Positions 1 through 7,856 are shown, counted from the first letter of the stretch. The stretch is 8,496 nucleotides of DNA from an uncultured Leucothrix sp. (GCA_937923375.1 CALAJG010000240.1:1-8496), one strand, 5' to 3'. Program-made: numbers and translations. Notes: generated by a model from the letters alone, not told the origin.

Positions 1-1
1 G

Positions 2-349
2 TTGTTTGGACCGTTCAGCCCGATCCATCTCATTTCGTTAGGCACAATGGCCTCACTGTACTTCGCCGTTAAGCAGGTTCGCTCAGGCGACGTAAATAGC
101 CATCAGCGGTCCATGAAAGCCACCTATATTGGTGGAATGGGTATAGCAGGAGCTCTGGCTTTCACGCCAGGTCGTTTGATGTATGATGTGGCTCTAGAGC
201 CGACTATGAATATGCTATCGCTTAATGGCTGGGAAGTGCTGGATGTTTCAGTATTCGATGGGGCTTGGCAGCTGCCTCTACTGGTGTTTGCGGTGATTTT
301 TATTATTGTGTTTGCAAAATCGGCTTATGAATTTTTAAGCGCTAAATAA
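2..349 (+). CDS. DUF2306-family integral membrane protein, C-terminal part (5' end cut by window edge)
   Basis: The reading frame is open to the left edge, so the first codons belong to a gene that starts outside the window; the TTG at position 2 is not a reliable start. The visible 115 residues open with GPFSPIHLIS, followed by a loop with basic residues and SHQRSMKATYIGG, then FTPGRLM. This order (GPFSxIHxxS, H-x-R-x-M, PGR) is what I recall of the DUF2306 family of predicted inner-membrane proteins. Hydrophobic stretches at about residues 8-23, 41-57 and 92-109 look like transmembrane helices. Full members are roughly 200 residues or more, so about half is missing. The function of the family is not known to me. 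It ends 14 bases before the next gene, which suggests co-transcription and perhaps translational coupling. Confidence 0.75.
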   Translation: MFGPFSPIHLISLGTMASLYFAVKQVRSGDVNSHQRSMKATYIGGMGIAGALAFTPGRLMYDVALEPTMNMLSLNGWEVLDVSVFDGAWQLPLLVFAVIFIIVFAKSAYEFLSAK

Positions 350-363
350 GTATTTATCCGTTC

Positions 364-1095
364 ATGAGAAAAGCTAGAATAATAATTTTAATCATTGCTT
401 TTATTGCCTGCCTAGTGTCATGGCTGGTGGCGGGAAAGTTGATTGCTCCGATGCAGGGCAAGGTAGAAATCCCTACTTCGGGTCTACCCGTGGAAAACGT
501 CACGATTAAAAGTCAGTCGGGCAGTACACTCGCCGGCTGGCACATTCAGGCGGCAGATGACAGAGGCGTTGTCGCCTTGTTCCATGGTTATCTTGAAAAG
601 CATGATGTGCTGGCGACAATCGACTTTGCCAAAAAACAGCACCCTAACCAACCGATTGGTGTTATCGGCATGTCCCTTGGTGGAGCTGCGACATTGTTAG
701 CTTCCCCACAAAATATCGATGCATTGGTTATTGAATCGGTTTATTCCAACATAAAGACTGCCGTTCACAATCGGGTTAAGGCAAGGCTGGGTTTCTTGTC
801 ATGGGCTCCGGCGCAGATTCTACTCACTCAGCTAAAACCAAGGCTAGGTTTTAGTGCCAACAAGCTAAGTCCCATTGGCAAAGTGAGTTTACTGAACAGT
901 CCGCTTCTGGTTATTTCTGGCACGGCTGATAAACACACCACAGCTAGTGAGACTAAGCAGATTTTTGAACTTGCTAAGCAGCCAAAGCAACTTTGGCTTG
1001 CAGATGGGTTGGCGCATCAGGATATTTATAAAGCGCGCCCAGAAGCTTATAAACAGAAGGTGTTGGATTTTTTAAACCGCCATATGAGGCGATAA
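364..1095 (+). CDS. Membrane-anchored alpha/beta hydrolase with an apparent internal deletion
   Basis: A 243-residue protein of the serine hydrolase (alpha/beta fold) superfamily; substrate unknown. Residues 5-23 form one hydrophobic segment after a basic start, so it is probably anchored in the inner membrane with the catalytic domain in the periplasm. That anchor supports the ATG at 364, although no clear Shine-Dalgarno sequence precedes it; coupling to the gene 14 bases upstream may help. The nucleophile elbow is GMSLGG with Ser104. The likely acid is Asp189 in SGTADKHTT and the likely base is His218 in GLAHQDIY. The oxyanion-type motif HG is at 74-75 but runs directly into GYLEKHDV. In relatives I remember, about 40 residues lie between these two, including the DxxxHGES strand-turn. 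The protein is accordingly shorter than the usual ~280-300. It may be misfolded or altered in activity. An assembly error is also possible, though the frame is intact. Confidence 0.85.
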   Translation: MRKARIIILIIAFIACLVSWLVAGKLIAPMQGKVEIPTSGLPVENVTIKSQSGSTLAGWHIQAADDRGVVALFHGYLEKHDVLATIDFAKKQHPNQPIGVIGMSLGGAATLLASPQNIDALVIESVYSNIKTAVHNRVKARLGFLSWAPAQILLTQLKPRLGFSANKLSPIGKVSLLNSPLLVISGTADKHTTASETKQIFELAKQPKQLWLADGLAHQDIYKARPEAYKQKVLDFLNRHMRR

Positions 1096-1170
1096 GCAAT
1101 GAAAGAAATTGAAACACTATTCAATACCTCGATTTCTCGTAATAGCAGCTAAATAGTAGGTCAAAGCAAT

Positions 1171-1734
1171 ATGGAAATAACACATCTGGTTTTTGATCTT
1201 GGTGGAGTGATTGTGCAATTGCGAGGCCTGCCAATCTTGCCTGAGTGGCTAACTTCAAGTACTCCTAAGGCATTTGAGTCTGGGTTAATTGGTTCGGATG
1301 AATTTGCAGAGCGCATTGTCGCTGAGCTATCAATGAACGTTAGTCCTCAAGACTATCTGGACTATTTCACGAAATTGCCAATTTGCCCATATCCTGGCGC
1401 ACTTGATATGTTGCATGCGTTAAAATCCAACTACACTACAGCGCTATTTTCAAACTCCAATGAAATCCACTGGCCAATAAAAATGGGGAAGATGCAGCTA
1501 AAAGACGCTTTTCATCACCACTTCGCGTCGCATCTGATGGGCATGGCAAAGCCTGATGAAGAGGCATATCAGTACGTTATCGACAGCTTTGATGTTAGTC
1601 CTCAGCAGATATTGTTCTTTGATGATAATCAAATGAATGTGGATGCCGCCAGAAAAGTAGGGATGAATTCCGAGCGAGTTAAGGGGATTGATGATCTTAT
1701 GAAAATGCTATTGGCGTACAGCATTGATTGGTGA
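1171..1734 (+). CDS. HAD-superfamily hydrolase, subfamily IA (YihX-like)
   Basis: A 187-residue cytoplasmic protein of the haloacid dehalogenase superfamily, probably a phosphatase on a small phosphorylated metabolite; the substrate cannot be read from the sequence. Motif I is FDLGGVIV with nucleophile Asp9. Motif II is LFSNSNE with Ser94. Motif III is Lys127 in MAKPDEEAY. Motif IV is FFDDNQMNVDAA with Asp151 and Asp152. The helical cap is the short insert after motif I (about residues 18-70), as in subfamily IA. The position two after the nucleophile, usually Asp acting as general acid/base, is Gly11; the YihX group (DLGN) shares this, so it fits the subfamily and does not by itself mean loss of function. 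AGTAGG at 1155-1160 lies ten bases before the ATG and is a plausible ribosome binding site. The gene lies 75 bases downstream of the hydrolase and may share its transcript. Confidence 0.88.
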   Translation: MEITHLVFDLGGVIVQLRGLPILPEWLTSSTPKAFESGLIGSDEFAERIVAELSMNVSPQDYLDYFTKLPICPYPGALDMLHALKSNYTTALFSNSNEIHWPIKMGKMQLKDAFHHHFASHLMGMAKPDEEAYQYVIDSFDVSPQQILFFDDNQMNVDAARKVGMNSERVKGIDDLMKMLLAYSIDW

Positions 1735-1784
1735 ATGTTGTGTTAATAAACTAAGCCAATTCAGTAAGTATTCAGTGCTTTTCT

Positions 1785-1790
1785 TATACT
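1785..1790 (+). promoter_or_regulatory. Weak candidate distal -10 element for the giant surface-protein gene
   Basis: TATACT matches five of six bases of the sigma-70 -10 consensus. No good -35 stands at 16-18 bases; the nearest is TTCAGT at 1760-1765 with a 19-base spacer. A start near 1797 would place the stem-loop at 1797-1821 at the very 5' end of the message. This is inference from base matching only. Confidence 0.22.
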
Positions 1791-1796
1791 CTTCGC

Positions 1797-1821
1797 AAGA
1801 AGCATGAGCTGCACGCTTCTT
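1797..1821 (+). other. Stem-loop between the HAD gene and the giant gene
   Basis: AAGAAGC at 1797-1803 and GCTTCTT at 1815-1821 are perfect reverse complements, giving a 7-base-pair stem around an 11-base loop. Only a broken T run follows (TAATTCATCTT), so a strong intrinsic terminator is unlikely. It could be a weak terminator for the upstream gene cluster or a 5' leader hairpin if the distal promoter is used. Confidence 0.4.
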
Positions 1822-1865
1822 AATTCATCTTACGTAATGTCTACCAAATTGGTTCTCTTCTGTTT

Positions 1866-1894
1866 TTCAGATTTGAGTAGTCAAAAATTATAAT
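1866..1894 (+). promoter_or_regulatory. Candidate sigma-70 promoter of the giant surface-protein gene
   Basis: A perfect TATAAT lies at 1889-1894 with TTCAGA at 1866-1871, four of six matches to the -35 consensus, at the ideal 17-base spacing. Transcription would start around 1901, leaving a leader of about 17 bases that still includes the AGGA at 1904-1907. The surrounding A/T-rich stretch raises the odds of a chance TATAAT, so this is a candidate only. Confidence 0.45.
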
Positions 1895-1903
1895 AAAAAC
1901 AAT

Positions 1904-1907
1904 AGGA
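1904..1907 (+). promoter_or_regulatory. Ribosome binding site (AGGA) for the giant gene
   Basis: AGGA ends ten bases before the ATG at 1918. It favours that start over the in-frame ATG at 1933 (residue 6), which has only GGG a few bases upstream. Either start keeps the hydrophobic signal-peptide core. Confidence 0.5.
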
Positions 1908-1917
1908 TAAGTGGAAT

Positions 1918-4900
1918 ATGTCACGGGTAACAATGAGGGTATTGTTTCGAGCTATTTTGTTGTTAAACCTTTTGCTAATTTCTACTTCCCCAAAGGCTGA
2001 TATCAATAGTTTTTTGGCTGGGATGGTGTATTCTGGTACTTCACCGTTTGATTCAAACGATCAGAACGCGACGAATAACGAGGTTCGCACCCATGATGAT
2101 GCCTCCTACAGAGCGGCATTTTCACTAACACCTAGTGATACTGGCGCCGTCATTAAGTATGAAATCGGAAGCTTTACCCTACCTTCGACTCTACTACCTG
2201 GAGTAACGCCACCGACTAAAGTCGCTTATTTTGATCCGCTGAAGCTCCCAACTGGTAGCAGTGGTTGCCAGAATATTTCGCTTACCCCTGTTGCAGATCC
2301 AGCACCAACAGGAGTTTCAGGGGTGACCTCAGATGGTCAAACCGTTTATTGCTCACTGCCCTCGCCCATAGGTGGCGTTACGCTGGATATTCCCCTGAGC
2401 ATCATGGGAAATGTTCCTAATGGCACTATTTTGGATGCTCCCAAGATCACTTTTAGTTCTGATAACAATGCCGCGACTAGCACACCAACGGTAGCGAATG
2501 ATGGTTCGACTACGTTTGGTATGGAGAAGCTGACGCTGACCTCAAGTCCTCAATGGGATTTAACAAAGGATTCTTTGCGGGGAGGTTTGTTTATACCTAA
2601 AAGTGGCCCCGCGGGAGAGGATGGGTTTGTGTTGGGTTTTAATATCGGCATCCATGCCACCGGATCACGTAAAGGTTTAGAGGCGCTTAACACTGCTTAC
2701 TTCACCGAGAATTTTAATGACCCAGAGTTTCCTAATGCCAAACTAGTTAATTGGAATATTAATTCTCCGGGTTTCAGTGTTGTTTCGAATACAGACCCAA
2801 ATGCTTGTGCCGGTTGGCAGACGGTGCAAACGGCAGTGGGAAACTACTTTGATAATGGTTTCTATTATCCAAGAGATAATAATAGTGGGGCTAGTGCCGC
2901 GCATGCAATTGCAAATGGTGGTACTTGTGTTGCTCAGTCGATCGATAATACATTGAAGACAGCAACGATTGATCTGATCGGTGTCGACTGGTCTTTATCT
3001 CAGTATCCAACAAAAAAGGGTACCAACCCTGCAGGGACAACCTTAATTAATGCGACGAATCTCGATGATCCGACGAATGAGTGGTGGGTTGGAAGTAAAT
3101 CGCTTTTGATTTGGGTGCCAACGACTGATGTACCAGCAGACGGTGTAACCCGATTGTTGACCAATAAGGCGTACCTTTTTGGAACGTCGATAACCGGACA
3201 GGCTAACGTAGAACCCGTGCTCACCGATACCGATAATACTGAAAATAGCGGCGTTAGAAACACGGTTGCAGGAACGATGAGTGTTCGGTATGTGCCGCTT
3301 AAAACGAATAATCCATTAGGTTTAGATTTGGCACCAAGAGATCCGAATGTAACGGGTTCTTCGCATGTTAATCAAGCATCTCCAGGACAGGTGTTTGATA
3401 CTCAGCTTGCGACTTATAACACGGGGACTACCAGTTTTGGTGCGGGTATGTTCTGTAACAAAATAGACAATTCACGTTTAACCTATCTTAATCGAACGCC
3501 GATTGTTGCGGCCTATACTCCAACTAATGCGAATACTGTACTCGATCCAGATACGGGGATGCTGACTAGGGCGCTATCTGGCAACATTTCAGATATTGCT
3601 AACTTGAACTTTCAGCTAGGTGTGGGAGGCGTTGGGGCAACTACTGGGGGGTGGGATAGCTTTAGTGGTGTTACCTCCGAGTATCAATTTCCATCGACCT
3701 CAGGATCTACCAATGCCGATAGTGGCTGTGGCGATGGGGATGCCACATGGTTTGACTCCATTGTGGCATTGGAGAGTGCCGGGCATACTTTGCAGGACGT
3801 TAATCGTGTCAGGGCAACGTACGATAGCTTCACGGCGGGTGCAAAATATCTTCACTACCTTCCTCTACAGGTTCGTGCTACCTACGCTTTTTCTGGTACC
3901 GACACGGTTGCAGGTGCATTTGCTGCGAATGACTCCACTTTAAATAGTTATTCAACAACTATTTTGATGTGGCAGCGAGGTTCAGGTCTTGCGGAGGCAG
4001 AGGCTGGAGATGCAGCATTTATTTTTAGTAATGAATTTATTCAAATATCAAAAAGCTCACCCTCCCATCCCGATGGCTCTCTGGCAAGTCCTGGTGCGCA
4101 GATAAACTATGAATTACAAGTAAACGCAACTACTAGTGGTTCTGCACATACTACCGACATTACGGTATGGGACGTGCTACCTGCAAATTTGGCACTAAAC
4201 GCCGGTTCTAGTACCTTGGGAGGGGTAGCCATTGCCGACCCGGTTTGTACAACATCTGGTTTACCCACTAATATTTTTCCTTCAGGTACGGTGCCTGCAG
4301 GCCACACGGCCTGTAAATGGGAGTTGCTCAATCAACTAGCCACTAAAACTACGCCGGGTAATGCGGCGGGTAACCTACCGATTCTTAGGTTTTCGGCAAC
4401 GGTCTCGGTTTCGGCTGTAACCAATGATCAATTGCTTAATACTTCGTTTGCAGACTCCTCGGATAATGCGACATTAAAAGCTTATTATGACGGTGTCGGT
4501 AGAGGCTTTGTCTGTAAAACAAGGCAAAACTGTAGCTTCAGCAACTGGTTGCTAAATGTTTCGGCTAATCCAGGAATTGTGCTGAATAAGTCGGCGGATC
4601 AGACATTGGTTACGTCAGATTCGAGCTTTAGCTATACACTTAATTATGGCGTGATTGGTAACTCGCTTCCAAATGTACGCTTGTTAGAAATACTCCCTTA
4701 TGCTGGTGACCCCAGAGGCAGCAATTTTTCAGGGAGCCTGACCTTATCCGGACCACCAACCTTAGATGCTGCGGATGCTACGGCGAGTGTTCTTTATACT
4801 AAAAATGCGGGTGCCAATATTAACGTTGATCCTTATCATTCTGGCCACAATTTAACAAATGGAGGCACCAATACCGCTACTACCAGTAATTGGTGCACTG

Positions 4901-7851
4901 CAGGGCAGTTTGGTGGGGCGAACTGTCCAGCAAATTATGTTGAAGTGACGGGAATGCTGATTTTACCGTTTGCTGGAACGCCTCAATCCTGTGGCAGCTA
5001 TGGTAATGTTCCCTGTCTGACGCCTGGTGCTTTGTATAATTTGGGCTTTAATGTTACTGCCAGTGGAAATCAACATACCGATAAATATTTCAATAGCTTT
5101 ATTGGGGATTCTCCGGGGTTATTAGCGCGTGCTCCAGGTTCTAACGTCGTTACTACTGAAGTGATAAAGCCCGATTTGGTGATTACTAAAACCGTGTCAC
5201 CTGCCGTTGTCGATGCCGGAGAAACGGCTACCTATGTCATCACACCCAAAAATAATACCGGCGCAGGCGTTGGACCAGTAACTAATACGGCAGGGACTGT
5301 TATCACGATCACCGATAACCTTCCGTCAGGTATAATGATCACCAGCGCAGCTGACGTCGATGGTGGAGCCAATTGGGACTGTTCTGCATCTTCCGCTCCG
5401 TCCACCGTCTCGTGCCAGTACGACAACAGTGGATTGCCTATTGGTGTCGGTGGTGCAGTTGGAAACCCAATTACTATCGATGTGATTGCGGCCACTTTAG
5501 AAACGACAACTGATATAAATAATACTGCCAGTATTCAAATGGTGGGTCAGTCCGAAATAGCGACTAACAATACTGGTAGTGCAAAACTTACGATACGAGC
5601 AAGACCGTCTAGCCCGGACATCCCTTTCGAAGAATGTAAAACCCCTGATCTAAGTAGTATCGTTCCAGATGGTATTCCTGACTTCACTTTCCCCAGAGGC
5701 TACTGGGCGGCTAGCTACTTTGAGGGCGCCATGCAAATCGCTGGATCAACGGCAATGTCAGGTGATGTGAATGGATCTGGGGGTTCTGGAATACCGCTTT
5801 TCCGGGGAGAGGCATTTTGGGGTGCCGGTCAAAACCCTGTCGCCTCTGCTTCAAATGGTAGTCATAATGCTGTCGGTACCTGGAGTAATACCGAGACCCC
5901 AACCTCTCCAGGCTTACCTCACCCAAGCTATATCGGTTCAACCTGGACTACTAGCGGAAACCCCTTTTATCAGATCGATTTTCGTCGCACGATTGATGTT
6001 AGTGGAACCATTACGATTGGTGGCCAAACGAATAGCTATATTGACGATTCCGTAGAAATATTTGTCAATGGAGTCAGAGTGTATGGCGCGTTTCCCGGTG
6101 GCGGAACTCATCCATACCCTAATGGTGCTAATAAGGGCGAAGTGGCCGTTTCAGCTAATGATGAAGTATTAATTAGGTTTGCGAATCTTGGTTACATTGG
6201 TGGCTATGATTTAAGTTTTGATGCCTCCGGTGTTGATTGCTCAGATGCCCCTGTCAGCTATCAGGATGCATGGCATGTTGAAGGGGCAGATATTTATTTA
6301 GGGTCATCCATTGATGGTGACGCTGGTTCAATATTGAGCGCAGATGCAACAGGCGATGGAATCGATGATGACGCGATTTCAAGCCTTGCAGTGCTCTCGT
6401 CAAATGACGGATCATATCAAGTTATCGTTACTGCAACGAATAACACGGCTAATGCGGGTCGCTTAGTGGCATGGATTGATTTTGATGGTAACGGCACTTT
6501 TGACTCAGATGAAGCTGCTGCCAGAGTCATTCCAAGTGGCACAAGCAACGGCAACTTTGTGCTGAACTGGGCTACTATCCCATCTGATATTCAGGAGGGT
6601 GATACTTTTTTAAGACTGCGTTTAACCACAGACTCACTCAGCGTTAATGACGCTACAGATGCAAAATCTGACGGGGAGGTTGAGGATTACGCTTTAAGCA
6701 TTGTCTCACCTGGCGCTAATATCACAGGCCGCGTTTACATAGACGCAAATAGTAATGCGAGTGAAGATGCTGGTGAGCAAGGTATCGCAAGCACCGTGGT
6801 GGTGCTCTATGACACGCTGGGTAATACCTGTCGTAGTACAACGACAAATGCTAGCGGTGAATATAGTTTTGCGGGTGTCCAGGATGGGGGTTATGAGCTT
6901 TATCAAGCGCATGGTGAAACTACACCAATACCACAAAACTGTGGCGTGGCATCGGCTAAGAACCCGACGGGTTACCAATCAACAACCGCTGATAGCTTGT
7001 CTTTTATGGTGCTGGGTGCCGATGTGATCGATCAGGATTTTGGCGAAGTTGCAGGAACTAACAGCACAACCTCCGGAAACACCGGTGCTGGTATAAGGTT
7101 TGAACCGGATCATCAAAGTGAAATATTGCCCGGCAATACGGTCTTCTATTCGCATGTTTTTTCTACTGAAGCTGACGGGAGTGTTAGATTTACAACCGCT
7201 GCGAATGGCAATACAAGTAGTGGCTGGTCGCATCTTATCTATAGAGATACCGACTGTAGCGGTGCGCTTAATGGCAGTGAGGGGAATACACCAATTAGCG
7301 GAATCAATTTTGGTATCAGCGCTGACAGCAAACTCTGCCTCATTAACAAAGTTTACGCACCCGCAAACGTGGCTGCTCAGGATCGATATAAAGTCCAAAC
7401 AACCGCTACATTTTCCTTTGCAGGAAGCGCTCTGGCACCGACTACTTTGGAAGTAACTGACTTGACTGTCGCTGGGCAGATTGCCGTGCCGACCACTGCC
7501 GCCACTCCACCGGTGGGTGAGTCGCGTTTAGAGTTGACCAAAACAGTTGAGAACTTGACACAGCTAACGGCTGAAACAGAAACATTGAATACGGCTAAAC
7601 CCGGTGACTTACTCAAATATCGCATTTACTACCGTAATACCGGAACTGGGTCGATTACTGACTTGAAAGTTAACGATAGTGTTCCGGTTAGCGCTGGCTT
7701 GGTTGGAACTAGTGCAGCTTGCGATGTGGTGCCCGCTGGAATGACTTGTACGCCCAACGTTAACTTTGATGCGTTGAATTGGGAATTTACCGGTTCATTG
7801 CCTGGCGGTGCAAAAGGTAATGTGAGCTATGAAGTGCTGGTCGATAATTGA
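1918..7851 (+). CDS. Giant exported multi-domain surface protein (DUF11-type repeats, GEVED and SdrD_B-type modules)
   Basis: A 1977-residue protein, probably surface-exposed or secreted; likely role adhesion or matrix (inference). Residues 1-27 form a Sec-type signal peptide with a hydrophobic core at about 8-21 and probable cleavage after Ala27. Modules in order: 28-706, not confidently assigned, opening with HDDASYR and containing PQWDLTK; 707-860, DUF11-like (FIQISKSSP); 884-1082, DUF11-like (IVLNKSAD, LPYAGDPRG); 1086-1227, clear DUF11 (PDLVITKTVSP, ITDNLPSG); 1240-1441, beta-sandwich-like with DDSVEIFVNGVRVY, PA14- or lectin-like; 1442-1598, GEVED region with DFDGNGTFDSDE and SDGEVEDYAL; 1602-1711, SdrD_B type with DANSNASEDAGEQG and final QDFGEV; 1720-1860, all-beta module with YRDTDCSG; 1870-1977, final DUF11 (RLELTKTVEN). 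The Asp-rich loops suggest calcium binding. I see no LPxTG, PEP-CTERM, autotransporter barrel or RTX tail. It stops at the natural end of a DUF11 fold, so it looks complete. Confidence 0.9.
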   Translation: MSRVTMRVLFRAILLLNLLLISTSPKADINSFLAGMVYSGTSPFDSNDQNATNNEVRTHDDASYRAAFSLTPSDTGAVIKYEIGSFTLPSTLLPGVTPPTKVAYFDPLKLPTGSSGCQNISLTPVADPAPTGVSGVTSDGQTVYCSLPSPIGGVTLDIPLSIMGNVPNGTILDAPKITFSSDNNAATSTPTVANDGSTTFGMEKLTLTSSPQWDLTKDSLRGGLFIPKSGPAGEDGFVLGFNIGIHATGSRKGLEALNTAYFTENFNDPEFPNAKLVNWNINSPGFSVVSNTDPNACAGWQTVQTAVGNYFDNGFYYPRDNNSGASAAHAIANGGTCVAQSIDNTLKTATIDLIGVDWSLSQYPTKKGTNPAGTTLINATNLDDPTNEWWVGSKSLLIWVPTTDVPADGVTRLLTNKAYLFGTSITGQANVEPVLTDTDNTENSGVRNTVAGTMSVRYVPLKTNNPLGLDLAPRDPNVTGSSHVNQASPGQVFDTQLATYNTGTTSFGAGMFCNKIDNSRLTYLNRTPIVAAYTPTNANTVLDPDTGMLTRALSGNISDIANLNFQLGVGGVGATTGGWDSFSGVTSEYQFPSTSGSTNADSGCGDGDATWFDSIVALESAGHTLQDVNRVRATYDSFTAGAKYLHYLPLQVRATYAFSGTDTVAGAFAANDSTLNSYSTTILMWQRGSGLAEAEAGDAAFIFSNEFIQISKSSPSHPDGSLASPGAQINYELQVNATTSGSAHTTDITVWDVLPANLALNAGSSTLGGVAIADPVCTTSGLPTNIFPSGTVPAGHTACKWELLNQLATKTTPGNAAGNLPILRFSATVSVSAVTNDQLLNTSFADSSDNATLKAYYDGVGRGFVCKTRQNCSFSNWLLNVSANPGIVLNKSADQTLVTSDSSFSYTLNYGVIGNSLPNVRLLEILPYAGDPRGSNFSGSLTLSGPPTLDAADATASVLYTKNAGANINVDPYHSGHNLTNGGTNTATTSNWCTAGQFGGANCPANYVEVTGMLILPFAGTPQSCGSYGNVPCLTPGALYNLGFNVTASGNQHTDKYFNSFIGDSPGLLARAPGSNVVTTEVIKPDLVITKTVSPAVVDAGETATYVITPKNNTGAGVGPVTNTAGTVITITDNLPSGIMITSAADVDGGANWDCSASSAPSTVSCQYDNSGLPIGVGGAVGNPITIDVIAATLETTTDINNTASIQMVGQSEIATNNTGSAKLTIRARPSSPDIPFEECKTPDLSSIVPDGIPDFTFPRGYWAASYFEGAMQIAGSTAMSGDVNGSGGSGIPLFRGEAFWGAGQNPVASASNGSHNAVGTWSNTETPTSPGLPHPSYIGSTWTTSGNPFYQIDFRRTIDVSGTITIGGQTNSYIDDSVEIFVNGVRVYGAFPGGGTHPYPNGANKGEVAVSANDEVLIRFANLGYIGGYDLSFDASGVDCSDAPVSYQDAWHVEGADIYLGSSIDGDAGSILSADATGDGIDDDAISSLAVLSSNDGSYQVIVTATNNTANAGRLVAWIDFDGNGTFDSDEAAARVIPSGTSNGNFVLNWATIPSDIQEGDTFLRLRLTTDSLSVNDATDAKSDGEVEDYALSIVSPGANITGRVYIDANSNASEDAGEQGIASTVVVLYDTLGNTCRSTTTNASGEYSFAGVQDGGYELYQAHGETTPIPQNCGVASAKNPTGYQSTTADSLSFMVLGADVIDQDFGEVAGTNSTTSGNTGAGIRFEPDHQSEILPGNTVFYSHVFSTEADGSVRFTTAANGNTSSGWSHLIYRDTDCSGALNGSEGNTPISGINFGISADSKLCLINKVYAPANVAAQDRYKVQTTATFSFAGSALAPTTLEVTDLTVAGQIAVPTTAATPPVGESRLELTKTVENLTQLTAETETLNTAKPGDLLKYRIYYRNTGTGSITDLKVNDSVPVSAGLVGTSAACDVVPAGMTCTPNVNFDALNWEFTGSLPGGAKGNVSYEVLVDN

Positions 7852-7856
7852 GACAT

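Noticed and set aside
1099..1152. A 17-codon reading frame (MKEIETLFNTSISRNSS) between the hydrolase and HAD genes, with GAGG about nine bases upstream of its ATG
   Set aside because: Too short to support by composition or motif. It could be a remnant of a lost gene's start, but nothing in the following bases continues it in any frame.
1843..1853. Palindrome ACCAAATTGGT as a possible operator
   Set aside because: An 11-base palindrome occurs easily by chance in A/T-rich DNA and matches no regulator site I can name; kept only as a note in the leader finding.
3620..3943. 107-codon open frame on the + strand in another frame inside the giant gene
   Set aside because: It overlaps clear coding sequence, lacks a convincing ribosome binding site and shows no family features.
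6979..7398. 139-codon open frame on the - strand inside the giant gene
   Set aside because: It lies fully antisense to the GEVED/SdrD_B-side coding region, has no recognisable motif and is best explained as a shadow of the real frame.
1918..7851. Possibility that the giant gene encodes an autotransporter, RTX or two-partner secretion protein
   Set aside because: There is no C-terminal barrel, no GGxGxDxxx nonapeptide array and no TPS-type N-terminal domain; the ends are a plain signal peptide and a DUF11 fold.
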